The translations under genes were made by a program, and so were the position numbers. The notes under the pieces are model-generated. The model did no database searches. It was not told the origin of the DNA and saw only the letters and a list, made by a program, of their open reading frames with translations. 64,000 nt of DNA. Origin: Streptomyces coeruleorubidus. GTDB lineage: Bacteria > Actinomycetota > Actinomycetes > Streptomycetales > Streptomycetaceae. The stretch spans positions 5,394,001 through 5,458,000 of the forward strand of contig NZ_CP118527.1 of NCBI RefSeq assembly GCF_028885415.1, given 5' to 3'. Numbering within the stretch: position 1 is the stretch's first letter; each line of letters starts with the position of its first letter. This document shows positions 16,064-23,925 of this stretch, in pieces.

Positions 16064-16942
16064 ATGGCGAACGGTCAGTGGTACCCCCCGGAGTGGCCGG
16101 ACCGCATCCGCGCACTCGCGGCCGGCACCCTCACCCCGGTCACCCCGAAGCGCGCGGCCACCGTCATGCTCCTGAAGGACACCGGCACCGGCGCCGCCGT
16201 CCACATGCTGCGCAGACGCGCCTCCATGGCCTTCGCCTCGGGCGCGTACGCGTATCCGGGCGGCGGCGTCGACCCCCGGGACGACGACCACCAGGTCCGC
16301 TGGGCGGGCCCCACGCACGCGTGGTGGGCGGACCGGCTCGGCGTCGACGAGACGACGGCCCAGGCGATCGTCTGCGCGGCCGTACGGGAGACGTACGAGG
16401 AGGCGGGCGTGCTGCTCGCCGGTCCGACGCCCGACTCGGTCGTCGGCGACACCACGGGCGCCGACTGGGAGGCCGACCGCGCCGCCCTGGTCGCCCGGGA
16501 CCTGTCCTTCGCGGAGTTCCTCGACCGCCGCGGCCTGGCCCTGCGCTCCGACCTGCTCGGCGCCTGGACGCGCTGGATCACCCCGGAGTTCGAGGCCCGC
16601 CGCTACGACACCTGGTTCTTCGTGGCCGCCCTCCCCGAGGGGCAGCGCACCCGCAACGCCTCCACGGAGGCGGACCGTACGGTGTGGATCGCCCCGGGCG
16701 AGGCGGCGGCCGGATACGACAAGGGCGAGCTGCTGATGATGCCGCCGACCATCGCGACCCTGCGTCAGCTCACGGCGTACGAGACGGCAGCGCAGGCGCT
16801 CGCGGCCGCCCCGGGGCGGGACCTCACGCCCGTCCTGGCCACCGCCCGCCTGGTGGACGGCGAGATCGTGCTCTCCTGGCCGGGCCACGACGAGTTCACC
16901 AAACGCATCCCGACCGCCCCGACCGGTGGAGCCACCGCATGA
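16064..16942 (+). CDS. NUDIX hydrolase
   Basis: 292 residues from the ATG at 16064. TAGCCT ends 7 bases upstream and no ribosome binding site is seen, which fits a leaderless start. The NUDIX box is present but stretched: YPGGGVD followed about 45 residues later by CAAVRETYEEAGVLL. A long insertion between the glycine and the REXXEE helix is also seen in the large NUDIX proteins related to RNA- or CoA-type hydrolases. Substrate unknown. The stop overlaps the ATG of the MBL gene (ATGA). Confidence 0.85.
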   Translation: MANGQWYPPEWPDRIRALAAGTLTPVTPKRAATVMLLKDTGTGAAVHMLRRRASMAFASGAYAYPGGGVDPRDDDHQVRWAGPTHAWWADRLGVDETTAQAIVCAAVRETYEEAGVLLAGPTPDSVVGDTTGADWEADRAALVARDLSFAEFLDRRGLALRSDLLGAWTRWITPEFEARRYDTWFFVAALPEGQRTRNASTEADRTVWIAPGEAAAGYDKGELLMMPPTIATLRQLTAYETAAQALAAAPGRDLTPVLATARLVDGEIVLSWPGHDEFTKRIPTAPTGGATA

Positions 16943-17769
16943 CGGACGCAGCAGCCCTTCCCGGCCAGCCTCGCGGCGGGGTTCTCTCGGGCCCCGCCAC
17001 CGCGCGGGCCGTCAACGTCCTGGCCCCCAACCCGTCGGCGATGACCCTGGACGGCACGAACACCTGGATCCTCTCCGAGCCCGACTCGGACCTGGCCGTG
17101 GTGGTCGACCCGGGCCCGCTCGACGAGGGGCACCTGCGCCATGTCGTCGCCACGGCCGAGCAGGCCGGCAAGCGCGTCGCCCTGACCCTGCTGACCCACG
17201 GTCATCCCGACCACGCGGCGGGCGCCGCCTGGTTCGCCGAACTGACCGGCACGCGCGTGCGTGCGCTCGATCCGGCACTGCGGCTGGGCGACGAGGGCCT
17301 GGCCGCCGGAGACGTGATCACCACCGACGGCCTGGAGCTGAGGGTCGTGCCCACCCCCGGTCACACCGCCGACTCGCTCTCCTTCCATCTCCCGGCCGAC
17401 CGGGCGGTCCTGACCGGCGACACGATCCTGGGCCGCGGTACGACGGTCGTGGCCCACCCCGACGGCCGTCTCGGCGACTACCTGGACTCCCTGCGGCGCC
17501 TCAGGTCCCTCACGGTCGACGACGGCGTCCACACCGTCCTGCCGGGCCACGGACCGGTCCTGGAGGACGCCCAGGGCGTCGTCGAGTACTACCTCGCCCA
17601 CCGCGCCCACCGCCTCGCCCAGGTGGAGACGGCCGTCGAGGACGGCTACCGCACTCCGGGGGAAGTCGTCGCCCACGTCTACGCCGACGTCGACCGCTCC
17701 CTGTGGCCGGCGGCGGAACTGTCGGTGCGGGCGCAGTTGGACTACCTGGAGGAGCACGGGCTCATCTAG
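16939..17769 (+). CDS. MBL-fold metallo-hydrolase
   Basis: 276 residues. The metallo-beta-lactamase signature LTHGHPDHAAG (about residue 88), a second His in PTPGHTADS (about 145), the bridging Asp in LTGDTILG and the last His in LPGHGP (about 200) are all present. The C-terminal helical part (RAHRLAQVETAV) resembles LACTB2-like hydrolases, which act as endoribonucleases or thioesterases. It is translationally coupled to the NUDIX gene and corresponds to Rv3677c next to crp in mycobacteria. Convergent with crp, with a shared terminator between them. Confidence 0.9.
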   Translation: MTDAAALPGQPRGGVLSGPATARAVNVLAPNPSAMTLDGTNTWILSEPDSDLAVVVDPGPLDEGHLRHVVATAEQAGKRVALTLLTHGHPDHAAGAAWFAELTGTRVRALDPALRLGDEGLAAGDVITTDGLELRVVPTPGHTADSLSFHLPADRAVLTGDTILGRGTTVVAHPDGRLGDYLDSLRRLRSLTVDDGVHTVLPGHGPVLEDAQGVVEYYLAHRAHRLAQVETAVEDGYRTPGEVVAHVYADVDRSLWPAAELSVRAQLDYLEEHGLI

Positions 17770-17811
17770 TCCACTCCGTCTTGGGCCGGAAGACCTCGGG
17801 CACGCGCGCGA

Positions 17812-17844
17812 GGGAGCCCCCTTCCTGCCGTGAAGGGGGCTCCC
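17812..17844. terminator. Bidirectional terminator between the MBL gene and crp
   Basis: A perfect 13-base-pair stem (GGGAGCCCCCTTC and its complement) with a 7-base loop, followed on the plus strand by GCTCGTTTTCG. It lies between convergent genes. Confidence 0.75.
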
Positions 17845-17936
17845 GGCGCGGCTCGTTTTCGTGCCGCGGACGACGTCGGGCCCCCTCCCGCGAGGAGACA
17901 GGGCCCGAGGACGTACGGCCAGGGGGTGCGTGCGCG

Positions 17937-18611
17937 TCAGCGCGAGCGCTTGGCGAGGCGTTCCACGTCCAGGAGGATCACCGCGCGGGCCTCCAGGCGC
18001 AGCCAGCCGCGCTGGGCGAAGTCCGCCAGCGCCTTGTTGACCGTCTCGCGGGACGCGCCGACCAACTGGGCCAGCTCCTCCTGCGTGAGGTCGTGGACGA
18101 CGTGGATGCCCTCCTCGGACTGCACGCCGAACCGGCGGGAGAGGTCCAGCAGGGCGCGGGCGACACGGCCCGGGACGTCCGAGAACACGAGGTCGGACAT
18201 CGCGTCGTTGGTCTTGCGCAGCCGGCGCGCTACGGCGCGCAGGAGAGCCGTGGCCACCTCGGGGCGGGCGTTCAGCCAGGGCTGGAGGTCGCCGTGGCCG
18301 AGGCCGAGCAGCTTGACCTCGGTCAGAGCCGTGGCTGTCGCGGTGCGCGGGCCCGGGTCGAACAGCGACAGCTCGCCGATGAGCTCGCCGGGGCCGACCA
18401 CGGCCAGCATGTTCTCGCGGCCGTCGGGGGACGTGCGGTGGAGCTTTACCTTGCCCTCCGTGACCACGTACAGGCGGTCGCCGGGGTCACCCTCGTGGAA
18501 CAGCGAGTCGCCGCGCGCGAGGGTCACCTCACTCATGGAGGCGCGGAGCTCCGCGGCCTGCTCGTCGTCGAGCGCCGCGAAGAGCGGATTGCGCCGCAGA
18601 ACGTCGTCCAC
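17937..18611 (-). CDS. crp: cAMP-receptor-type regulator Crp
   Basis: 224 residues from the GTG at 18611, with AAGGAGAG about 6 bases upstream; the length equals that of Streptomyces Crp. The cyclic-nucleotide fold covers about residues 10-120 (GELIGELSLFDPGPRTATATA is the phosphate-binding cassette) and the winged helix covers 150-215 (LTQEELAQLVGASRETVNKA). In Streptomyces it controls germination, growth and antibiotic production. A sequence matching the reported Streptomyces Crp pattern lies 88 bases upstream, so it may regulate itself. Divergent from nth, as Rv3676 is arranged near nth in mycobacteria. Confidence 0.95.
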   Translation of the reverse strand: MDDVLRRNPLFAALDDEQAAELRASMSEVTLARGDSLFHEGDPGDRLYVVTEGKVKLHRTSPDGRENMLAVVGPGELIGELSLFDPGPRTATATALTEVKLLGLGHGDLQPWLNARPEVATALLRAVARRLRKTNDAMSDLVFSDVPGRVARALLDLSRRFGVQSEEGIHVVHDLTQEELAQLVGASRETVNKALADFAQRGWLRLEARAVILLDVERLAKRSR

Positions 18612-18698
18612 GAGTTCTCTCCTTGTCGACCTGCTCAGGGGCGTTTGCCCCCGCGTACCAAGGCACCGTGGTGCCCATTTTGCCGGACGGTCCAAACA

Positions 18699-18712
18699 GT
18701 GTGATCTGTCAC
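18699..18712. promoter_or_regulatory. Candidate Crp operator between crp and nth
   Basis: GTGTGATCTGTCAC fits the Streptomyces Crp pattern GTG-N6-G-N-CAC exactly, and the core TGTGA-N4-TCACA is a near palindrome. It lies 88 bases upstream of the crp start and 103 bases upstream of nth, so it could serve both. Assignment is by pattern only. Confidence 0.5.
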
Positions 18713-18815
18713 AAGGATGCCGCACACGTGTCCCGGGGTACGCGGCAGGGGTCCAATTGGGCGCCGATCCTCGGGGTCCGGGGCGGATGTCGGTGCCGGG
18801 CCTTAGGCTGGCCGG

Positions 18816-19985
18816 GTGTCCAAATCGCCGGTGAGAGCACAGGCCGAGGGGGCTGCGCGGGTGGTTGTACGTCGCGATTCCGCTGTGGGCGAACAGGGCC
18901 CCGATGGCGGTAGGAAAACGGCGAAAGCGACAGGGGAGGCGGTGCCTTCCGGGAAGCCGACGCCGGCGAAGAAGACGCTTGCCAGGAAGGCCGGGGCCGC
19001 GAGTAAGCAGGCATCTGCGATGCAGGCTGCGGCTGTGAAGAAAGCCGCGTCCGCGAAGAAGGCTGCCTCTGTGAAGAAGACTGCTTCCGCGAAGAAGGCC
19101 GCGCCTGTGAAAAAGGCCCCTGCCGCCAAGAAGGTCACCGTCGCCCCCAAGAAGGCCACGGCCCGCATCAAGGGCACCGCCCCGGCCAAGACCGTCGTCC
19201 ACCCCCCGAGTGGCGAGTCCCGCACCGCCCTGGTCCGCCGGGCCCGCCGTATCAACCGCGAGCTCGCCGAGGTCTACCCGTACGCCCACCCCGAGCTGGA
19301 CTTCACCAACCCCTTCCAGCTGGTCGTCGCCACGGTCCTGTCCGCCCAGACCACCGACCTGCGCGTCAACCAGACGACCCCCGCCCTCTTCGCCAAGTAC
19401 CCCACCCCCGAGGACCTGGCCGCCGCCAACCCGGAGGAGGTGGAGGAGATCCTCCGCCCGTGCGGCTTCTTCCGGGCCAAGACGAAGTCGGTCATAGGGC
19501 TGTCCAAGGCCCTGGTGGAGGACTTCGGCGGCGAGGTCCCAGGCCGACTGGAGGACCTGGTCAAGCTGCCCGGCGTCGGCCGCAAGACGGCGTTCGTCGT
19601 GCTCGGGAACGCCTTCGGCCGGCCAGGCATCACCGTGGACACGCACTTCCAGCGCCTGGTGCGCCGCTGGCAGTGGACCGGCGAGACCGACCCGGACAAG
19701 ATCGAGGCCGCGGTCGGCGCGCTCTTCCCGAAGAGCGACTGGACGGACCTCTCGCACCACGTGATCTGGCACGGCCGCCGTATCTGCCACGCCCGCAAGC
19801 CCGCGTGCGGCGCCTGCCCGATCGCCCCGCTCTGCCCGGCGTACGGCGAGGGCGAGACCGACCCGGAGAAGGCGAAGAAGCTGCTCAAGTACGAGAAGGG
19901 CGGCTTGCCCGGCCAGCGTCTGAACCCCCCGCAGGCCTATCTGGACGCGGGCGGCAAACCGGCGCCGCCGCTGGGGGCCGGATGA
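18816..19985 (+). CDS. nth: Endonuclease III with a long histone-like N-terminal tail
   Basis: 389 residues against about 210-245 for ordinary Nth. TAGGCT ends 6 bases before the GTG and no ribosome binding site is present, so the start is probably leaderless. Residues 35-125 are Lys/Ala-rich with repeats such as [12 protein letters not shown], like histone H1. The catalytic part follows: [11 protein letters not shown], the helix-hairpin-helix LPGVGRKTA with the catalytic Lys, [11 protein letters not shown] with the catalytic Asp, and a 4Fe-4S motif C-x6-C-x2-C-x5-C ([17 protein letters not shown]). It removes oxidised pyrimidines from DNA and cuts at the abasic site. The tail would add non-specific DNA binding. 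Confidence 0.93.
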   Translation: MSKSPVRAQAEGAARVVVRRDSAVGEQGPDGGRKTAKATGEAVPSGKPTPAKKTLARKAGAASKQASAMQAAAVKKAASAKKAASVKKTASAKKAAPVKKAPAAKKVTVAPKKATARIKGTAPAKTVVHPPSGESRTALVRRARRINRELAEVYPYAHPELDFTNPFQLVVATVLSAQTTDLRVNQTTPALFAKYPTPEDLAAANPEEVEEILRPCGFFRAKTKSVIGLSKALVEDFGGEVPGRLEDLVKLPGVGRKTAFVVLGNAFGRPGITVDTHFQRLVRRWQWTGETDPDKIEAAVGALFPKSDWTDLSHHVIWHGRRICHARKPACGACPIAPLCPAYGEGETDPEKAKKLLKYEKGGLPGQRLNPPQAYLDAGGKPAPPLGAG

Positions 19986-20112
19986 GCTGCCCGAGCACCG
20001 GGACGGGCCGTCCGGGCTGCCGTACGAGCCCCTCGATCAGGGGATCGCGGCCGTTCGCGGAACGATCTCAGGGCCGCCGTGCGTTGAAAGCGGCAGGACG
20101 ACGGGGGTGGCG

Positions 20113-20808
20113 ATGACGCGGGCGAGCGACACACAGGGCGGGCCGGTGACGGTGAGCAAGGAGGGCCTGCCCGGCTGGCTGGACCCGGTGGTGCACGTGG
20201 TGGAGACGGTCCGGCCGCGGCAGCTGAGCCGCTTCCTGCCGCCGGAGGACGGCGCCGGGCGGCAGTCCGCCGTGCTGATCCTCTTCGGTGAGGGTGAGCG
20301 CGGACCGGAGCTGCTGCTCATGGAGCGCGCGCACTCCCTGCGTTCGCACGCCGGGCAGCCCTCCTTCCCGGGCGGCGCCCTCGACCCGGAGGACGGTGAC
20401 CCGCGGGGCGACGGCCCGCTGCGGGCGGCCCTGCGCGAGGCGGAGGAGGAGACCGGCCTCGACCCCTCGGGCGTCCAGCTGTTCGGCGTCCTGCCCCGGC
20501 TGTACATCCCGGTCAGCGGCTTCGTCGTCACCCCGGTGCTGGGCTGGTGGCGTGAGCCCAGCCCGGTCGGGGTCGTCGATCCGAACGAAACCGCCAGGGT
20601 CTTCACCGTCCCCGTGGCGGATCTCACGGATCCCGCGAACCGAGCCACCACCGTCCACCCCAGCGGCCACCGAGGCCCGGCATTTCTGGTCGAATCGGCA
20701 CTTGTCTGGGGTTTCACGGCCGGAATCATCGACCGGCTGCTGCACTACTCGGGCTGGGAGCGGCCCTGGGACCGCGAGAAGCAGGTCCCGCTCGACTGGC
20801 GCGCATGA
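20113..20808 (+). CDS. CoA pyrophosphatase-type NUDIX hydrolase
   Basis: About 231 residues; the ATG at 20113 follows GGGGGTGG, and a GTG at 20107 is equally possible. The block LLLMERAHSLRSHAGQPSFP followed by GG is the signature that distinguishes the CoA-diphosphatase (NudL/UPF0035) group, and LREAEEETGLD is the NUDIX helix. It would split CoA or its derivatives. It precedes the MarP-like gene by 13 bases, as Rv3672c does. The frame stays open with coding-like third positions for about 40 codons upstream but has no usual start codon there. Confidence 0.88.
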   Translation: MTRASDTQGGPVTVSKEGLPGWLDPVVHVVETVRPRQLSRFLPPEDGAGRQSAVLILFGEGERGPELLLMERAHSLRSHAGQPSFPGGALDPEDGDPRGDGPLRAALREAEEETGLDPSGVQLFGVLPRLYIPVSGFVVTPVLGWWREPSPVGVVDPNETARVFTVPVADLTDPANRATTVHPSGHRGPAFLVESALVWGFTAGIIDRLLHYSGWERPWDREKQVPLDWRA

Positions 20809-20821
20809 CAGGGTGGCCTCC

Positions 20822-22021
20822 GTGAACGTGCTGGACATCTTGTTGCTGGTCGCCGCCGTGTGGTTCGCGGTCGTCGGGTACCGCCAGGGGTTCGTCGTCG
20901 GCATCCTGTCGGTGATCGGCTTCCTGGGCGGCGGTCTCGTCGCGGTCTACGCGCTGCCCGTCATCTGGGACGCGATCACGGACAACGCCGAGGTGAACAC
21001 GACCGCGGCCGTCGTCGCGGTCGTCGTCGTCATCGTCTGCGCCTCCGTCGGCCAGGCCCTCACCACCCACCTCGGCAACAAGCTGCGCCGGCACATCACC
21101 TGGTCCCCGGCCCGGGCCCTGGACGCCACCGGCGGCGCCCTGGTCAACGTCGTGGCGATGCTCCTGGTCGCCTGGCTGATCGGCTCGGCCCTCGCGGGCA
21201 CCACACTGCCGACGCTCGGCAAGGAGGTCCGCAGCTCCAAGGTGCTGCTCGGCGTCTCCCAGGCGCTGCCGGACCAGGCCGCCACCTGGTTCGCGGACTT
21301 CTCCTCGGTCCTCGCGCAGAACGGCTTCCCGCAGGTCTTCAGCCCGTTCGCGAACGAGCCGATCACCGACGTCCAGCCGCCGGACCCCGCTCTGGCGGGC
21401 AGCCCGGTGGCTACCCGCGCCCAGCGCTCCATCGTCAAGGTCATGGGCACGGCCCCGAGCTGCGGCAAGGTCCTGGAGGGCACCGGCTTCGTCTTCTCCG
21501 ACCGCCGCGTCATGACCAACGCGCACGTGGTGGGCGGCGTCGACGAGCCGACCGTGCAGATAGGCGGCGAGGGCAAGAAGTACGACGCCACGGTCGTGCT
21601 CTACGACTGGCGGCGCGACATCGCCGTACTGGACGTGCCGGACCTCAAGGCGCCCGCGCTGCGGTTCACCACCGAGGACGCGGGCAGCGGCGACGGCGCG
21701 ATCGTCGCGGGCTTCCCGGAGAACGGGGCGTACGACGTGCGGGCCGCACGCGTGCGTGGCCGCATCACGGCCAACGGCCCGGACATCTACCACCGCGGCA
21801 CGGTCCGCCGCGACGTCTACTCCCTCTACGCGACCGTCCGCCAGGGCAACTCCGGCGGCCCGCTGCTCACACCCGAGGGCAGGGTCTCCGGCGTCGTCTT
21901 CGCCAAGTCCCTCGACGACGCCGCGACGGGTTACGCGCTGACCGTGGACGAGATCCAGGAGGACATCACCAAGGGGCGCAACGCCAACCAGCAGGTGGGC
22001 AGCGACAGCTGCGCGCTCTAG
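20822..22021 (+). CDS. MarP-family periplasmic serine protease
   Basis: 399 residues from the GTG at 20822, with AGGGTGG upstream. Four hydrophobic segments fill the first 140 residues (a CvpA-like membrane part: ILLLVAAVWFAVVGYRQGF onward), followed by a chymotrypsin-type domain: His in TNAHVVGG (about 240), Asp in RRDIAVLD and Ser in QGNSGGPLL (about 345). The M. tuberculosis homologue MarP (Rv3671c) is needed for acid resistance and acts on cell-wall enzymes outside the membrane. Two cysteines (PSCGK, SDSCAL) could form the disulfide described for that family. Ends convergent to the hydrolase genes. Confidence 0.9.
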   Translation: MNVLDILLLVAAVWFAVVGYRQGFVVGILSVIGFLGGGLVAVYALPVIWDAITDNAEVNTTAAVVAVVVVIVCASVGQALTTHLGNKLRRHITWSPARALDATGGALVNVVAMLLVAWLIGSALAGTTLPTLGKEVRSSKVLLGVSQALPDQAATWFADFSSVLAQNGFPQVFSPFANEPITDVQPPDPALAGSPVATRAQRSIVKVMGTAPSCGKVLEGTGFVFSDRRVMTNAHVVGGVDEPTVQIGGEGKKYDATVVLYDWRRDIAVLDVPDLKAPALRFTTEDAGSGDGAIVAGFPENGAYDVRAARVRGRITANGPDIYHRGTVRRDVYSLYATVRQGNSGGPLLTPEGRVSGVVFAKSLDDAATGYALTVDEIQEDITKGRNANQQVGSDSCAL

Positions 22022-22071
22022 GAGTGGTGCTGGAGCGGGGCAGCCGACGGGTCACTCGCGGGGGTGACGCC

Positions 22072-22254
22072 TCAGTCGCGTGTGTGGCGCAGACGTACGG
22101 AGACCCAGCGGGCGCGGCGGCGGAGGATGCGCGGGATCCCGACCCTGGGGTCCGCGGTCGCCATCTGCGGTGCACCGCTTCGCTGGTGGGGGTTCGCACC
22201 GCCCGCCGAGCGGCGATTGCGGCTTGCGTCACTGTAGTCGTGCGTCCAGCCCAT
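22072..22254 (-). CDS. Possible small basic protein
   Basis: 60 residues starting MGWTHDYSDASRNRR and ending RARWVSVRLRHTRD. Most codons end in G or C, the frame is uninterrupted, and GGGG stands just before the ATG. Two CAATTGGCC copies 21 bases apart (22304 and 22325) lie 50-80 bases upstream of the start and could be promoter or operator elements. I do not recognise a family. It fills a 360-base gap between convergent genes that otherwise shows nothing. It could also be a chance open frame in GC-rich DNA. Confidence 0.35.
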   Translation of the reverse strand: MGWTHDYSDASRNRRSAGGANPHQRSGAPQMATADPRVGIPRILRRRARWVSVRLRHTRD

Positions 22255-22381
22255 ACCCCGACGTGTGCCCCCGCCTCATGGTCGATAACCGCCCCCGGGG
22301 CGTCCAATTGGCCTATGCGCCAGGCAATTGGCCGTTCGTAGGACAAGCGTTCACGTGCGGATACCGGCAGCGGTCACCCGG

Positions 22382-23320
22382 TCACCGATCGGGTTCGGGA
22401 TCCTTCAGCCAGTTGATGAGCTCCGAGGAGAACGCGACCGGGTCCTCCTCGTGCGGGAAGTGGCCGAGGCCGTCGAACAGGCGCCAGCGGTAGGGGGCTT
22501 CGACGTACTCGCCGGAGCCGGCCGCGCTGCGTGTGCGCATCACGGGGTCGAGCGAGCCGTGCAGATGGAGCGTCGGCACGCGCACGGGCCGCTTCATGCG
22601 GCGGTTGAACTGGATGCCGTCCGGGCGGGCCAGGGAGCGCACCATCCAGCGGTAAGGCTCGACCGCGCAGTGCGCCGCGGAGGGGATGCACATGGCGCGG
22701 CGGTACGTCGCAAGCGCATCCTCCTCCGGCGGGCGCGGCCCGGACCAGTCCTGGATCAGCCGGGCCACGAGCTCCCCGTCGTCGGCGGTGAGCTGCCGCT
22801 CCGGGATCCAGGGCCGCTGGAACCCCCAGATGTGTGAACCGGCGCGGGTCTGCTTGACGTCTCGCAGCATGGCCGAGCGCCAGCGCCGCGGATGCGGCAT
22901 GGACGCGACCGCCAGCCGCCGCACCAGCTTGGGGCGCATCGCGGCCGCCGTCCACGCGAGGTACCCGCCCAGGTCGTGGCCGACCAGTGCGGCGTCCGGC
23001 TCGCCGAGCGAGCGGATGACGCCGGTGACGTCGAGCGCGAGGTTGGCGGGGTCGTAACCGCGCGGCGTGCGGTCGCTGCCCCCGACGCCCCGCAGGTCCA
23101 TGGCGACGGCCCGGAAACCCGCGTCGGCGAGCGCCACCAGCTGGTGCCGCCAGGTCCACCAGAACTGCGGGAAGCCGTGCAGCAGCAGGACCAGCGGCCC
23201 GTCGCCCAGCTCGGCGATGTGGAAGCGGGCGCCGTTGGCGGCGACGTCGCGGTGGCTCCAGGGGCCGTCCAGCCGCACGGCCGAAGCCGGTTGTGCCCAA
23301 GGTGTGGCGGGATCGGTCAT
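22382..23320 (-). CDS. Alpha/beta hydrolase, epoxide hydrolase-like
   Basis: 312 residues from the ATG at 23320, which overlaps the stop of the holin-like gene (ATGA). It has the oxyanion motif LLLHGFPQFWWTWR (HGFP), the nucleophile elbow LVGHDLGGYLAW with Asp as nucleophile, which points to epoxide hydrolase or dehalogenase chemistry rather than a Ser esterase, and the late His in DGLGHFPHEEDP. Rv3670 (EphE) occupies the same place beside marP in M. tuberculosis. The substrate is unknown. Confidence 0.87.
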   Translation of the reverse strand: MTDPATPWAQPASAVRLDGPWSHRDVAANGARFHIAELGDGPLVLLLHGFPQFWWTWRHQLVALADAGFRAVAMDLRGVGGSDRTPRGYDPANLALDVTGVIRSLGEPDAALVGHDLGGYLAWTAAAMRPKLVRRLAVASMPHPRRWRSAMLRDVKQTRAGSHIWGFQRPWIPERQLTADDGELVARLIQDWSGPRPPEEDALATYRRAMCIPSAAHCAVEPYRWMVRSLARPDGIQFNRRMKRPVRVPTLHLHGSLDPVMRTRSAAGSGEYVEAPYRWRLFDGLGHFPHEEDPVAFSSELINWLKDPEPDR

Positions 23321-23805
23321 GACGACGAGCGTGCCACAGCCTCGATGGCCTCGGGGACCCGGTCCTGCGCGAGCTCCGGCCGCGGGTGCGGCTTGGCCTT
23401 CTGCAGGACGCCCGCGGTCTCCTTCATCGAGGCGGCGACCTTCTGCGGGCCCTTGCTCTTCTTGGCCTTCTTCGCGAAGACCACGCCGATCAGCGCGAGC
23501 ACGACCGCGACCAGTACGTTCGCCGCGAAGGACAGCAGGAAGCAGATCGCGAGGTTCCAGTCGCTCCAGGTGCGGATGCCGTACGCCAGCGCGAAGTTCA
23601 GCATCGGCAGGGAGAACAGCAGGACCGCCCCCGCCATCGAGAAGGCGCCGCCGCTGGTCGCGCCGCGCTTCACGTCCTGCTTGAGCTGTGCCTTCGCCAG
23701 CGCGATCTCGTCGTGCACCAGCGCCGACATTTCCGCCGTCGCCGAGGCGAACAGCTGGCCGATGGTGCGTTCGGCGCCGACCGGGCTGCCGTCGGGTGCG
23801 CTCAT
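23317..23805 (-). CDS. Phage-holin-like (actinobacterial holin superfamily) membrane protein
   Basis: 162 residues: an amphipathic N-terminal helix (IGQLFASATAEMSALVHDEI), two hydrophobic segments (about 55-80 and 87-110) with a short turn, a Lys-rich stretch (KKAKKSKGPQ) and a polar tail. This is the layout of the actinobacterial Phage_holin_3-type family, chromosomal proteins of unknown role despite the name. It is cotranslated with the following hydrolase gene and corresponds in place to Rv3669. Confidence 0.85.
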   Translation of the reverse strand: MSAPDGSPVGAERTIGQLFASATAEMSALVHDEIALAKAQLKQDVKRGATSGGAFSMAGAVLLFSLPMLNFALAYGIRTWSDWNLAICFLLSFAANVLVAVVLALIGVVFAKKAKKSKGPQKVAASMKETAGVLQKAKPHPRPELAQDRVPEAIEAVARSSS

Positions 23806-23925
23806 CGCGGTCTCCCTCTTGTGCGTACGGTCCGATTTCCGCGTCTTGTGCCTGACTGGCCACAGTCGTCCGACTGCGTACGGCCTGACTGCGTACGGTC
23901 CCGTCTTTTGTACCGTCCCGTCAGA

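Noticed and set aside
19982-20116. Possible 44-codon gene between nth and the CoA-type NUDIX gene
   Set aside because: No ribosome binding site beyond the nth stop overlap and poor codon pattern in this frame; the neighbouring frame, in phase with the NUDIX gene, looks more coding-like but has no normal start codon.
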